Shown here one piece after another: positions 53,551 through 62,949 of a stretch of 64,000 bases of DNA. The DNA is from Pseudomonas fluorescens (GTDB taxonomy: Bacteria; Pseudomonadota; Gammaproteobacteria; Pseudomonadales; Pseudomonadaceae), in NCBI RefSeq assembly GCF_902497855.1, contig NZ_CABVHU010000005.1:124001-188000 (forward strand), written 5' to 3'. Each line of letters opens with the position of its first letter. The stretch's first letter is position 1. The notes beneath the pieces are model-generated. The model searched no databases. It saw only the letters and a program-made list of their open reading frames with translations, and was not told the origin of the DNA. The position numbers were made by a program, and so were the translations under genes.

Positions 53551-53871
53551 ATGACCATCGACCTCGACGAAATAATAAAAGCGCTGGCACACCCAGTACG
53601 CCGAGACATCCTCATCTGGCTGAAAGACCCCAAGACGCAGTTCCCGGAACAGCTGCACAACCACGAGTACGGCATTTGCGCCGGACAGATCGACCAACGC
53701 TGCGGCCTGTCGCAGTCGACCGTGTCCGCTCATTTGGCGAACCTGCAGCGTGCGGGGCTGATCAGCAGCCAGAAAGCCGGTCAATGGCACTTCTTCAAAC
53801 GCAACGAGGACGTGATCCAGGCGTTCCTCGACGCCATCGTCAAAGAGCTCAGTGCTCCGACAAGGAACTGA
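53551..53871 (+). CDS. ArsR-family repressor
   Basis: Winged-helix regulator of 106 residues: IKALAHPVRRDILIWLKDPK and CGLSQSTVSAHLANLQRAGL form the recognition fold, and QKAGQWHFFKRNEDVI the wing. Cys residues in YGICAGQIDQRCGLS may sense electrophiles or metals. It heads a unit with an MFS exporter and an old-yellow enzyme and probably represses it through the palindromes upstream. Confidence 0.9.
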   Translation: MTIDLDEIIKALAHPVRRDILIWLKDPKTQFPEQLHNHEYGICAGQIDQRCGLSQSTVSAHLANLQRAGLISSQKAGQWHFFKRNEDVIQAFLDAIVKELSAPTRN

Positions 53872-53875
53872 AACA

Positions 53876-55042
53876 ATGCCCCTCTCGCTACTCATCCTGG
53901 CCTTGAGCGCCTTCGCCATCGGCACCACCGAGTTCGTCATCATGGGCCTGCTGCCCGATGTGGCGGCCGACCTCGGCGTGTCGATCCCCGGCGCCGGCTG
54001 GCTGGTGACCGGGTACGCCCTGGGCGTGGCCATCGGTGCGCCGTTCATGGCACTGGCCACCTCCCGGTTGCCACGCAAGGCTGCCCTGGTAGCGTTGATG
54101 GGCATCTTCATTATCGGCAACCTGCTGTGTGCAGTGGCCAGTGACTACAACGTGCTGATGTTCGCCCGGGTGGTCACTGCCCTGTGTCACGGCGCGTTCT
54201 TCGGCATCGGTTCGGTGGTGGCGGCAGGTCTGGTGCCGGCGAACAAGCGTGCTTCGGCCGTGGCCTTGATGTTTACCGGCCTGACCCTGGCCAACGTGCT
54301 GGGCGTTCCACTGGGCACCGCGCTCGGCCAGGAAGCCGGCTGGCGCTCGACGTTCTGGGCCGTGACGGTGATCGGTGTGATTGCGCTGATCGGCCTGATC
54401 CGCTTCCTGCCGGCCAAGCGCGACGAAGAGAAGCTCGACATGCGCGCCGAACTGCGCGCCCTGAAAGGTGCCGGGATCTGGCTGTCCCTGAGCATGACGG
54501 CGTTGTTCGCGGCGTCCGTATTCACCCTGTTCACCTACGTCGCCCCGCTGCTCGGCGATGTCACAGGGGTCTCGCCCAAAGGTGTGACCTGGACCCTGAT
54601 GCTCATCGGCCTTGGCCTGACCGTCGGCAACATCATCGGCGGCAAGCTGGCTGACAAAGGCATGGCCGCGACGCTGATTGGCGTCTTCATCTCCATGGCC
54701 GTGATCTCTACCGTGCTGACCTGGACCAGCGTCGCGCTGATCCCGACCGAAATCACCCTGTTCCTCTGGGCCACCGCGTGCTTTGCCGCCGTGCCCGCCC
54801 TGCAAGTGAACGTCGTGACCTACGGCAAGGCGGCGCCGAACCTGGTGTCGACCCTGAACATCGGCGCTTTCAACGTCGGCAACGCATTGGGTGCCTGGGT
54901 CGGCGGCAGCGTCATCGCCCACGGTTTCGGCCTGACCAGCGTGCCGCTCGCGGCAGCCGCACTGGCGGTACTCGCCCTATTGGTGACCCTGATTACGTTC
55001 CGTCAGCGCGGCAATCCCGAACTGGCCCCTGCTACCCATTAA
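53876..55042 (+). CDS. MFS efflux transporter (DHA1 type)
   Basis: Twelve-span transporter of 388 residues of the arabinose/sugar-efflux DHA1 group; it begins LLILALSAFAIGTTEFVIMG and has GAPFMALATSRLPRKAALVA at the loop 2-3 motif A. It likely exports a toxic compound. It starts 4 bases after the arsR stop and precedes the alkene reductase gene, so export and reduction of an electrophile may be jointly induced. Confidence 0.9.
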   Translation: MPLSLLILALSAFAIGTTEFVIMGLLPDVAADLGVSIPGAGWLVTGYALGVAIGAPFMALATSRLPRKAALVALMGIFIIGNLLCAVASDYNVLMFARVVTALCHGAFFGIGSVVAAGLVPANKRASAVALMFTGLTLANVLGVPLGTALGQEAGWRSTFWAVTVIGVIALIGLIRFLPAKRDEEKLDMRAELRALKGAGIWLSLSMTALFAASVFTLFTYVAPLLGDVTGVSPKGVTWTLMLIGLGLTVGNIIGGKLADKGMAATLIGVFISMAVISTVLTWTSVALIPTEITLFLWATACFAAVPALQVNVVTYGKAAPNLVSTLNIGAFNVGNALGAWVGGSVIAHGFGLTSVPLAAAALAVLALLVTLITFRQRGNPELAPATH

Positions 55043-55069
55043 TTGATACCTCACGAGGGTTGTATTTTC

Positions 55070-56119
55070 ATGACGACTATTTTCGATCCGATCAAACTGG
55101 GCGACCTCGAGTTGGCCAACCGCATCATCATGGCGCCGCTGACCCGCTGCCGCGCCGACGAAGGCAGAGTGCCGAACGCGCTGATGGCCGAGTACTACGT
55201 GCAACGGGCCTCGGCCGGCCTGATCCTCAGCGAGGCCACCTCGGTCACGCCGATGGGCGTCGGCTATCCGGACACCCCGGGCATCTGGTCCAACGACCAG
55301 GTGCGTGGCTGGACCAACGTGACCAAAGCGATCCACGGCGCGGGCGGCAAGATCTTCCTGCAACTGTGGCACGTCGGCCGGGTATCCCATGAGTCGTACC
55401 TGAACGGCGAAGCACCGGTCGCACCGAGCGCCATCCAGCCCAAAGGTCACGTCAGCCTGGTTCGTCCACTGGCCGACTACCCGACCCCGCGCGCCCTGGA
55501 AACCGCGGAAATCGCCGACATCGTCGACGCTTATCGCGTCGGTGCCGAAAATGCCAAGGCCGCCGGTTTCGACGGCGTGGAAATCCACGGCGCCAACGGT
55601 TACCTGCTCGATCAGTTCCTGCAAAGCAACACCAACCAGCGCACCGACCACTACGGTGGCTCCGTGGAAAACCGTGCGCGCCTGTTGCTGGAAGTGACGG
55701 ATGCCGCGATCGAAGTCTGGGGCGCCGGCCGCGTCGGCGTGCACCTGGCACCGCGCGCCGACTCCCATGACATGGGCGACGACAACCTGGCCGAAACCTT
55801 CACCTATGTCGCTCGCGAACTGGGCAAGCGGGGTATTGCCTTCATCTGCTCGCGCGAAAAAGAAGCCGGCGACAGCCTCGGCCCACAACTCAAGGAAGCC
55901 TTCGGTGGCCCGTACATCGTCAACGAACGCTTCACCAAAGACAGCGCCAACGCCTGGCTGGCCAGCGGCAAGGCCGATGCGGTCGCCTTCGGCGTGCCGT
56001 TCATTGCCAACCCTGACTTGCCAGCACGTTTGAAGGCCGATGCGCCGTTGAACGAGGCCCGTCCTGAATTGTTCTACGCCAAGGGGCCGGTGGGTTACAT
56101 CGACTACCCAGTGATGTAA
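55070..56119 (+). CDS. Old yellow enzyme family alkene reductase
   Basis: FMN-dependent reductase of 349 residues of the xenobiotic-reductase/NemA group, reducing activated alkenes or nitro esters with NADPH. The barrel starts TIFDPIKLGDLELANRIIMA and has DGVEIHGANGYLLDQFLQ with the catalytic His/Asn pair, RTDHYGGSVENR and a late FNERFTKDSA-type phosphate loop region. It is last in a unit with ArsR and MFS genes and followed by a terminator. Confidence 0.93.
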   Translation: MTTIFDPIKLGDLELANRIIMAPLTRCRADEGRVPNALMAEYYVQRASAGLILSEATSVTPMGVGYPDTPGIWSNDQVRGWTNVTKAIHGAGGKIFLQLWHVGRVSHESYLNGEAPVAPSAIQPKGHVSLVRPLADYPTPRALETAEIADIVDAYRVGAENAKAAGFDGVEIHGANGYLLDQFLQSNTNQRTDHYGGSVENRARLLLEVTDAAIEVWGAGRVGVHLAPRADSHDMGDDNLAETFTYVARELGKRGIAFICSREKEAGDSLGPQLKEAFGGPYIVNERFTKDSANAWLASGKADAVAFGVPFIANPDLPARLKADAPLNEARPELFYAKGPVGYIDYPVM

Positions 56120-56138
56120 GCGCCAGCCTCTGCAACGC

Positions 56139-56174
56139 AAAAAGCCCCGACTCGAAAGAGCCGGGGCTTTTTTT
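56139..56174 (+). terminator. Rho-independent terminator after the alkene reductase
   Basis: AAAAAGCCCCG-ACTCGAAAGAG-CCGGGGCTTTTTTTT, 20 bases after the reductase stop. Confidence 0.92.
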
Positions 56175-56208
56175 GTGGTTATTCACGCAATCCCGGGGAA
56201 CACTGACC

Positions 56209-56310
56209 TGTAGGAGCCAGCTTGCTGGCGATGATCGTTAACGATAACGCGTGCGATCTGGTCAAACGCGGCGCACTTGAGTCCATCGCCAGCAAGCCGG
56301 CTCCTACAAG
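56209..56310. repeat. REP pair
   Basis: TGTAGGAGCCAGCTTGCTGG and inverted CCAGCAAGCCGGCTCCTACA with a spacer of about 55 bases. Confidence 0.85.
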
Positions 56311-56799
56311 TCAGAGTTCGAGCACCATCTCGTGCCACGCCATCCCGCCATGGTCGGAGGCGGAAGGCTTGATGTAGGCGAAGCCAAAACCCGCGTAGAG
56401 CGCGATATGCCGCTCCTTGCACATCAGGTGGATGCTGGCTTTGTTCAACGCGCGCATCCGCTCGATGAACTCTCCCATCAAACGTTTCGCCAGGCCTTGT
56501 CCCTGGAAATCCGGATGCACCACCACCGACATGATCACCACGTGCGGGCCGGCCGGGTCGTGGCCGATCAGTTCCTTGAACGCCTCGTCCGACATTTCCA
56601 CTTCAAACGCCGCGCCGGAATTGATGAAACCGGCGACGACGCCATCCACTTCGGCCACGATAAACCCCTCGGGCCAGGTGGCGATGCGGGTGGCTATTTT
56701 CTCCCGGGTCGCGGCTTCGTCACCTTCGTAGGCAAGGGTCTCGATGGCGTAGCAACGGTCCAGGTCAGCGGGGGTGACGTGGCGGATGACGGTGTTCAT
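56311..56799 (-). CDS. GNAT family N-acetyltransferase
   Basis: Acetyltransferase of 162 residues. GNAT motifs are seen as VIMSVVVHPDFQGQGLAKRL near residue 90 (acetyl-CoA pyrophosphate loop) and SIHLMCKERHIALYAGFGFA near 130. Substrate unknown; its length and features resemble spermidine/aralkylamine-type N-acetyltransferases. A single gene behind a REP pair. Confidence 0.88.
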   Translation of the reverse strand: MNTVIRHVTPADLDRCYAIETLAYEGDEAATREKIATRIATWPEGFIVAEVDGVVAGFINSGAAFEVEMSDEAFKELIGHDPAGPHVVIMSVVVHPDFQGQGLAKRLMGEFIERMRALNKASIHLMCKERHIALYAGFGFAYIKPSASDHGGMAWHEMVLEL

Positions 56800-56894
56800 G
56801 GCAGCTCGGAATCGGCGAGGGAAAGGCGCGAATCATAAATCAGTGTCAGCTCGACATCGAGAGGCGAATCGCCGATTCGCCTCTCATCCGGCCG

Positions 56895-57380
56895 TCAGGG
56901 CTTGAGCGGCAACCAGATTTCCAGCTTGCCGGTGTTGAGCTTCGGGTTGAAGTCTTCGCTGTAGCGTTCGAACTCCGGGGCATCCGCCGCCTGATAGCCG
57001 GACTGCGGCAGCCAGGTTTTCCAGATGTACTGAAACGTCTTGGGCAAGGTCTCCAGAGTGCCTTTGTGTTCGAACACGGCGTAGTGTTGAGGCTGAACTT
57101 CCACCCAACGATATTTATCGGGCAGGTCGTCGAGTTTGCTGATTTCGACGCCGGCGATGTATTCGAAACCACCCTTGCCATCTGGATTGCAGCAGATGCC
57201 GTAGGTCACTTCGCTTTTCTGGCCGGGAACTCTGCCAATCTCGGGAATGAATTTCTCCCAGAGATCGGGGATCGCTTTGGTGGTTTCCGGGGTAAATCGT
57301 CCACCAAGCCCTGCAATGAGCAGGAAATGACCGTGTTCGAAACGTGGCTTGGACGTTTCGACGCCTGTTTGCTCATCCAT
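56895..57380 (-). CDS. GyrI-like small-molecule-binding protein
   Basis: Protein of 161 residues with the effector-binding fold of AraC-type regulators and GyrI: a repeat of beta hairpins (YGICCNPDGKGGFEYIAGVE and YRWVEVQPQHYAVFEHKG) and the tail FERYSEDFNPKLNTGKLEIW. It has no DNA-binding part, so it is a stand-alone ligand-binding protein. The start 57380 (MDEQTGVETS) is favoured; a longer frame to 57509 has no support. Confidence 0.8.
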   Translation of the reverse strand: MDEQTGVETSKPRFEHGHFLLIAGLGGRFTPETTKAIPDLWEKFIPEIGRVPGQKSEVTYGICCNPDGKGGFEYIAGVEISKLDDLPDKYRWVEVQPQHYAVFEHKGTLETLPKTFQYIWKTWLPQSGYQAADAPEFERYSEDFNPKLNTGKLEIWLPLKP

Positions 57381-57447
57381 GACTCGACTCCTGATACAAA
57401 AAAGTGGGTTCGGCTGGGAGTATAGAAGCCAATCCCGATTCGCCCAC

Positions 57448-58110
57448 TCAGAGCCCGTGAAGTGGCCCGACGGCGCTGGCACCAATAAACTCGTTGTAAC
57501 CCGATACAATCACGTAGACCGCGAAATAGCAGAAGATCGCCGCCGATGCCAGGTAGGAATAACGCAGCAGCTTGTCGCCCAGCAGCTTGCCGCCATGGCT
57601 CGCGGCGAAGCACAGGCCGACGCACCACAACACCCCGGCACAGAGAAATCCGCCTAGAAACAACGCTGAACTCAGCGCGCCTGCGCCGCCGGAACGAGCG
57701 ATCAGGGTGCCGCCGACCGCCGCGAACCACAAAATGGCACTGGGTGACGACATGGCGAGGAAAATCCCGCGAAAAAACTCGCGCCGATGGGAGTTCTGCC
57801 CCACCTCCCCAGCCTGGGCCAGCACCGCCTCATGGTGAATCGCCGAATGGATCATCTTCGCCGCGAAGTACACCAGCAACACTGAACCACCGATCCACAA
57901 CACCCACCGCACGGTTTCGTACTGCAGCAAAACGGTCATGCCCGCCAGCGCCAGCACCGCATAGATCAGGTCACCGACGCAGGTCCCCAACCCCAGGGCA
58001 AAGCCTTGGAAATAGCCGCGTTGCATCGCCAGGGTGATCATCGCGATATTGGCCACGCCAATGTCCAGGCACAGGGAAAGGCTCAGCAGGAAGCCACTGG
58101 TAAATTCCAT
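57448..58110 (-). CDS. LysE family exporter
   Basis: Membrane exporter of 220 residues, LysE/RhtB superfamily, with about six spans. It begins [20 protein letters not shown] and contains [20 protein letters not shown] and [21 protein letters not shown] lies about 9 bases before ATG 58110. It lies divergent to alaC, which suggests but does not show an amino-acid-related substrate. Confidence 0.85.
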   Translation of the reverse strand: MEFTSGFLLSLSLCLDIGVANIAMITLAMQRGYFQGFALGLGTCVGDLIYAVLALAGMTVLLQYETVRWVLWIGGSVLLVYFAAKMIHSAIHHEAVLAQAGEVGQNSHRREFFRGIFLAMSSPSAILWFAAVGGTLIARSGGAGALSSALFLGGFLCAGVLWCVGLCFAASHGGKLLGDKLLRYSYLASAAIFCYFAVYVIVSGYNEFIGASAVGPLHGL

Positions 58111-58249
58111 CAACCGATTTCCTTCGGAAAAATTTGTTTACATAGACGCTGGACAGTTTGCCACAGCTACCCGTACATTCCGCCACAGGCCACCGCAGTG
58201 GCCAGCGTCGCTCGGACGGTTCCGGGCGCTCACGTTATCCGAGGCAACA

Positions 58250-59467
58250 ATGGCTAACCCAGGTTCGCCGCGCCGCTTTGCGCGCATAGATCGACTCCCC
58301 CCTTACGTATTCAACATCACTGCCGAGCTGAAGATGGCCGCCCGTCGTCGTGGCGAAGACATCATCGACTTCAGCATGGGCAACCCCGACGGCGCGACCC
58401 CGCCGCACATCGTCGACAAACTCGTCACCGTCGCCCAGCGCGAAGATACCCACGGTTACTCGACGTCCAAGGGCATCCCGCGTCTGCGCCGGGCGATTTC
58501 CAACTGGTACAAGGATCGCTACGAGGTCGATATCGATCCGGAAAGCGAAGCCATTGTCACCATCGGTTCCAAGGAAGGCCTGGCGCATTTGATGCTGGCC
58601 ACCCTCGACCAGGGCGATACCGTGCTGGTGCCGAACCCGAGCTACCCGATTCATATCTACGGTGCCGTGATTGCCGGCGCCCAGGTGCGGTCGGTGCCGC
58701 TGATACCGGGCGTGGACTTCTTCGCCGAGCTGGAAAGCGCGATTCGCGGTTCGATCCCGAAACCGAAAATGATGATCCTCGGCTTCCCGTCCAACCCCAC
58801 CGCCCAGTGCGTGGAGCTGGATTTCTTCGAGCGGGTGATCGCCCTCGCCAAGCAGTACGACGTACTGGTGGTGCACGACCTGGCCTATGCCGACATCGTC
58901 TACGACGGCTGGAAAGCGCCGTCGATCATGCAGGTACCTGGCGCCAAGGACATCGCGGTGGAGTTTTTCACCCTGTCCAAGAGCTACAACATGGCAGGCT
59001 GGCGCATCGGTTTCATGGTCGGTAACGCCGAACTGGTCAATGCCCTGGCGCGGATCAAGAGCTACCACGACTACGGCACCTTTACCCCGCTGCAAGTCGC
59101 CGCCATTGCTGCACTGGAAGGCGATCAACAGTGTGTCAAAGACATCGCCGAGCAATACCGCCAACGGCGCAACGTGTTGGTCAAGGGCCTGCATGAATTG
59201 GGCTGGATGGTGGAAAACCCGAAAGCATCGATGTACGTCTGGGCCAAGATTCCCGAGGCCTATGCGCATCTGGGCTCGCTGGAATTCGCCAAGAAAATGC
59301 TTGCCGAGGCCAAGGTCTGCGTCTCGCCGGGTGTGGGGTTCGGGGAATATGGGGATGATCACGTGCGTTTTGCGCTGATCGAAAACCAGGACCGGATTCG
59401 TCAGGCCGTGCGCGGTATTCGCGGGATGTTCCGGGCGGATGGGCTGGTTCAAAAAGCCAACGCCTGA
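58250..59467 (+). CDS. alaC: Alanine transaminase AlaC
   Basis: Class I PLP-dependent aminotransferase of 405 residues producing alanine from pyruvate with glutamate as donor. It begins [20 protein letters not shown], contains [31 protein letters not shown] and the PLP lysine Lys244 in [21 protein letters not shown] precedes ATG 58250. A terminator follows. Confidence 0.93.
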   Translation: MANPGSPRRFARIDRLPPYVFNITAELKMAARRRGEDIIDFSMGNPDGATPPHIVDKLVTVAQREDTHGYSTSKGIPRLRRAISNWYKDRYEVDIDPESEAIVTIGSKEGLAHLMLATLDQGDTVLVPNPSYPIHIYGAVIAGAQVRSVPLIPGVDFFAELESAIRGSIPKPKMMILGFPSNPTAQCVELDFFERVIALAKQYDVLVVHDLAYADIVYDGWKAPSIMQVPGAKDIAVEFFTLSKSYNMAGWRIGFMVGNAELVNALARIKSYHDYGTFTPLQVAAIAALEGDQQCVKDIAEQYRQRRNVLVKGLHELGWMVENPKASMYVWAKIPEAYAHLGSLEFAKKMLAEAKVCVSPGVGFGEYGDDHVRFALIENQDRIRQAVRGIRGMFRADGLVQKANA

Positions 59468-59475
59468 TTGATTAA

Positions 59476-59519
59476 GCAGTCACAAAAAAACCGCAGCGAT
59501 GCGGTTTTTTTGTGACTGC
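59476..59519 (+). terminator. Rho-independent terminator after alaC
   Basis: Extended perfect palindrome: GCAGTCACAAAAAAACCGCA, loop GCGA, then TGCGGTTTTTTTGTGACTGC, 8 bases after the stop. It is active in either direction. Confidence 0.92.
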
Positions 59520-59621
59520 TCGTTCCCACGCTCCGCGTGGGAATGCCGCCATGGACGCTCCGCGTCCACTGTGACGCGGAGCGTCACGGGATGCATTCCC
59601 ACGCGGAGCATGGGAATGATC
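59519..59621. repeat. MITE-like inverted-repeat element, copy 2
   Basis: Diverged relative of 46430-46531: CTCGTTCCCACGCTCCGCG at one end and GCGGAGCATGGGAATGATC at the other, with internal GGACGCTCCGCGTCC and GTGACGCGGAGCGTCAC. It directly abuts the alaC terminator. Confidence 0.78.
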
Positions 59622-59653
59622 AAACGTAGGAGCGAGGCTTGCCCGCGAAGCTT

Positions 59654-61006
59654 TTAGACGAACAGCGACAACAACAGGATAAAGCCCAGGCCCACCACCG
59701 ACAGGATGGTTTCCATCGCGGTCCAGGTCTTGAAGGTTTCCGCCACGGTCATATTGAAGTACTGCTTCACCAGCCAGAAACCTGCGTCGTTGACATGGGA
59801 CAGGATCAACGAACCGGCACCGGTGGCCAGCACCAGCAGCTCACGGTTCACGCCCGGAATCATCCCCACCACCGGCACCACGATGCCGGCGCCAGTAATG
59901 GTTGCCACGGTTGCCGAACCGGTCGCGATACGGATCACCGCCGCCACCAGCCAGGCCAGCAGGATCGGCGAGATCTGTGCGTTCACCGCCATGTGGCCGA
60001 TCACGTCGCCCACACCGCTGGTCACAAGCATCTGCTTGAAGCCACCACCGGCACCGATGATCAGAATGATCGCGGCGGTCGGTGCAAGGCTCGCATCGAG
60101 CCATTTCATCATTTGGTTGGAACCGATGCCCTGCTTGTAGCCGAAGGTATACAGCGACAGCAGCAATGCCAGCAGCAACGCCGAAATCGGGTGACCGATC
60201 AGGTCCATGAAAGCGCGGAAGATGTTGCCGTCGGGCAGCACTACGTCGGCAAATGTCTTGAGCAGCATCAGAAACACCGGCAGCAGCACGGTCACCAGAG
60301 TGATGCCGAAGCTCGGCAGTTCAGCCGAATCCGATTCGCGCGCCAGTTGATCCACCAGCTCCTGGTTCGGATGACCGGGAATGTGCTTGGCAATGAACGT
60401 ACCGTAGATCGGACCGGCGATAATAGCGGTCGGCAACGCAACGATCAGACCGTAAAGAATGGTTTTACCGATGTCGGCACCGAACACACCGATGGCCAGC
60501 AGCGGACCCGGGTGCGGCGGCACCAGGCCGTGTACCGCGGACAGACCAGCCAGCAGCGGGATACCGATCTTGATGATCGATACGCCAGTGCGGCGGGCCA
60601 CGATGAACACCAGCGGAATCAGCAGCACGAAGCCGATTTCGAAGAACAGCGGAATGCCGACCAGGAACGCGGCGAACATCATCGCCCACTGCACCTTGTC
60701 CTTGCCGAAGGCGCGGATCAACGTCTGCGCAATCTGATCCGCACCGCCTGATTCGGCCATCATTTTGCCGAGCATGGTGCCCAGCGCCAGGATGATGCCG
60801 ACGAAACCAAGCACCCCGCCGAAGCCGTCCTGGAACGCCTTGATGATGGTGCCGATCGGCATGCCGGACGTCAGCCCGAGGAAGGCGGCGGCGATGATCA
60901 GTGCGAGGAATGGGTGCAACTTGAACTTGGTGATCAGGACGATAAGCCCGATCACCGTGACCACTGCGTCGAGCAGCAGGAACGTCTCGTGGGACATGCC
61001 AAACAT
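59654..61006 (-). CDS. gntP: Gluconate:proton symporter GntP family
   Basis: Inner-membrane gluconate permease of 450 residues with about 12-14 spans. It starts MFGMSHETFLLLDAVVTVIG and shows FQDGFGGVLGFVGIILALGT, LVPPHPGPLLAIGVFGADIG and HVNDAGFWLVKQYFNMTVAE, blocks of the GntP family. It follows the gluconokinase gene on the same strand, with an operator-like site between them. This brings gluconate into the cell for phosphorylation. Confidence 0.93.
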   Translation of the reverse strand: MFGMSHETFLLLDAVVTVIGLIVLITKFKLHPFLALIIAAAFLGLTSGMPIGTIIKAFQDGFGGVLGFVGIILALGTMLGKMMAESGGADQIAQTLIRAFGKDKVQWAMMFAAFLVGIPLFFEIGFVLLIPLVFIVARRTGVSIIKIGIPLLAGLSAVHGLVPPHPGPLLAIGVFGADIGKTILYGLIVALPTAIIAGPIYGTFIAKHIPGHPNQELVDQLARESDSAELPSFGITLVTVLLPVFLMLLKTFADVVLPDGNIFRAFMDLIGHPISALLLALLLSLYTFGYKQGIGSNQMMKWLDASLAPTAAIILIIGAGGGFKQMLVTSGVGDVIGHMAVNAQISPILLAWLVAAVIRIATGSATVATITGAGIVVPVVGMIPGVNRELLVLATGAGSLILSHVNDAGFWLVKQYFNMTVAETFKTWTAMETILSVVGLGFILLLSLFV

Positions 61007-61062
61007 TAGGGGTGTCTCCTGGTTGTTGTTGTTATTAAAGCGGGTAATTCGCGAGCCATCCG

Positions 61063-61074
61063 GACAGCGCTATC
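61063..61074. promoter_or_regulatory. Gluconate repressor-like site 1
   Basis: GACAGCGCTATC lies 57 bases upstream of gntP. It carries the palindromic core AGCGCT, shared with two near-identical sites at 61641 and 61792. Confidence 0.6.
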
Positions 61075-61088
61075 TTTTCGAGACCAAT

Positions 61089-61622
61089 TCATACGGCGCG
61101 TTTCAGGCCGTGGGCCTGCCACCAGTGGTGCGCTTGGGCCGCCAGCTCATCGACGCCATGCTTCGAGGCATCGAGGGCCAGGGTCAAGGGCTCGCCAACG
61201 GGCGATTCAAGCGTCGCGAACTGGCTGTCGATCAGGGTCGATGGCATGAAGTGACCCGGGCGATGAGACACTCGATCGGCGGCGACTTCAGGCGTCAGCT
61301 CCAGGAAAACGAAACCCAGGCCAGGCAAGGCGCTGCGCAGACGTTCACGGTAAATATGTTTGAGGGCCGAGCAGGTCAGTACCGGGCGTTGCCCCTTGGC
61401 GTCGATGCGACGCAGTTCATCGCACAGGCTATCGAGCCAGCCGGCGCGGTCTTCGTCGTTCAGGGGGATACCCGCGCTCATCTTTTCGATGTTGGCGGCA
61501 GGGTGAAAGGAGTCGCCTTCAATGGCGGTCGCGCCGCTGAGTTGGCACAAGGCCTCGCTGACGCACGTCTTGCCGCAACCGGCAACGCCCATGATGACCA
61601 GGGCGGTGATGGGATGATTCAT
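61089..61622 (-). CDS. gntK: Gluconokinase
   Basis: Kinase of 177 residues converting gluconate to 6-phosphogluconate. The P-loop is VMGVAGCGKTCVSEAL, residues about 12-27, followed by EGDSFHPAANIEKM and the family block TCSALKHIYRERLR; the tail EVAADRVSHRPGHFM carries the sugar-binding part. It is transcribed with gntP downstream, both divergent from the repressor gene. Confidence 0.94.
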   Translation of the reverse strand: MNHPITALVIMGVAGCGKTCVSEALCQLSGATAIEGDSFHPAANIEKMSAGIPLNDEDRAGWLDSLCDELRRIDAKGQRPVLTCSALKHIYRERLRSALPGLGFVFLELTPEVAADRVSHRPGHFMPSTLIDSQFATLESPVGEPLTLALDASKHGVDELAAQAHHWWQAHGLKRAV

Positions 61623-61640
61623 GTAACACCTCAGCGCGCA

Positions 61641-61652
61641 GACAGCGCTACC
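61641..61652. promoter_or_regulatory. Gluconate repressor-like site 2
   Basis: GACAGCGCTACC, 18 bases upstream of gntK. Confidence 0.6.
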
Positions 61653-61791
61653 TTTGCTGGTTATGACACTGGAGCAAAAGCAGAAGTTGCCGACGCCTTC
61701 TTGTCATTTTTGTGGGTTGCAGCGTGTTCGTCCCCAATACCAAAAAGCGGGAATCAGGCAGACCCCACTCACGCATTTGCAGCTGCATCGA

Positions 61792-61803
61792 GACAGCGCT
61801 ACC
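61792..61803. promoter_or_regulatory. Gluconate repressor-like site 3
   Basis: GACAGCGCTACC, 34 bases before the LacI-type regulator start, suggesting autoregulation. Confidence 0.6.
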
Positions 61804-61837
61804 TTAGTGCCTTGAATTTTGTTTGGCAAGCCGCCCG

Positions 61838-62869
61838 ATGACCTCTTCCAAAAACGATAAAAATACCCGCACCACTGGCCGACCTACCCTCAACGAAGTC
61901 GCACGCCTGGCCGGTGTCAGCCCGATAACCGCGTCCCGCGCCTTGCGCGGCGTCAGCACGGTGGCCACCGAACTGGTGGAAAAGGTCCAGAAAGCCGCCC
62001 TCGAGCTCAACTACGTGGTCAACCCCGCTGCCCGCGCTTTAGCCTCGGCCCAGGGCCATTCCGTGGTGGTTCTGGTGCCGTCGCTGTCCAACTTGCTGTT
62101 CATCGATACGCTGGAAGCCATTCATCAGGTTTTACGCCCCAAGGGCTTTGAAGTGCTGATCGGCAACTTCCACTACTCGCGCGATGAAGAAGAAAACCTG
62201 CTGCGCAATTACATGGCCTATCAACCTCGCGGCTTGCTGCTGACCGGTTTCGACCGCACCGAAAGTTCGCGACGGATGATCGAGGCGAGCAACATTCCAT
62301 GCGTATACATGATGGAACTGGACAGCGCTGCCGGGCTCAACTGCGTTGGTTTTTCGCAACTTGCCGCCGGTGAAACGGCGGCGGAACATTTGCTCTCCCG
62401 CGGTCGCAGGCGCCTGGCCTACATTGGCGCGCAGCTGGACCAACGCACGTTGCTGCGCGGCGAAGGTTTTCGCAAAGCCCTGCAACAGGCCGGCCTGTAT
62501 GACCCGGATCTTGAAGTCCTGACCCCCCGCGCCTCCTCCGTCGGCCTGGGAGGCGAACTGTTCCTGCAATTGATGGCCAGTCATCCGGATGTCGATGCTA
62601 TCTTCTTCGGCAACGACGACCTGGCCCAGGGCGCACTGCTCGAAGCGATGCGCTGCGGGATCAAAATCCCTGAACAGGTGGCAATCCTCGGCTTCAACGA
62701 CCTGCCGGCCTCGGCCCACATGGTCCCGCGGCTGAGTAGCATCAGCACGCCGCGCGAAGCCATTGGCCGACGTTCGGCGGAGTTGATGTTGACCTTGCTG
62801 GCTGGCAACCCGGTGGCCAAACCGGTGCAGGACATGGGGTTTGAGTTGAAGGTGCGCGAGAGTACCTGA
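61838..62869 (+). CDS. LacI-family gluconate utilisation regulator
   Basis: Repressor of 343 residues (GntR/GnuR type of the LacI family). Helix-turn-helix TLNEVARLAGVSPITASRAL at the N terminus, followed by a sugar-binding domain with VDAIFFGNDDLAQGALLEAM. ATG 61838 is preferred; TTG 61823 is in frame. It is divergent from gntK/gntP; three GACAGCGCTA(C/T)C sites in front of all three genes are likely operators, with gluconate or 6-phosphogluconate as inducer. Confidence 0.9.
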   Translation: MTSSKNDKNTRTTGRPTLNEVARLAGVSPITASRALRGVSTVATELVEKVQKAALELNYVVNPAARALASAQGHSVVVLVPSLSNLLFIDTLEAIHQVLRPKGFEVLIGNFHYSRDEEENLLRNYMAYQPRGLLLTGFDRTESSRRMIEASNIPCVYMMELDSAAGLNCVGFSQLAAGETAAEHLLSRGRRRLAYIGAQLDQRTLLRGEGFRKALQQAGLYDPDLEVLTPRASSVGLGGELFLQLMASHPDVDAIFFGNDDLAQGALLEAMRCGIKIPEQVAILGFNDLPASAHMVPRLSSISTPREAIGRRSAELMLTLLAGNPVAKPVQDMGFELKVREST

Positions 62870-62949
62870 CAGTTTTCTGACTTGATGTCTCCCCTTGGCA
62901 GGCACACTATTAAATCCCCGAAGCCTTGATCCGCTAAAGGAGTAGCTCG

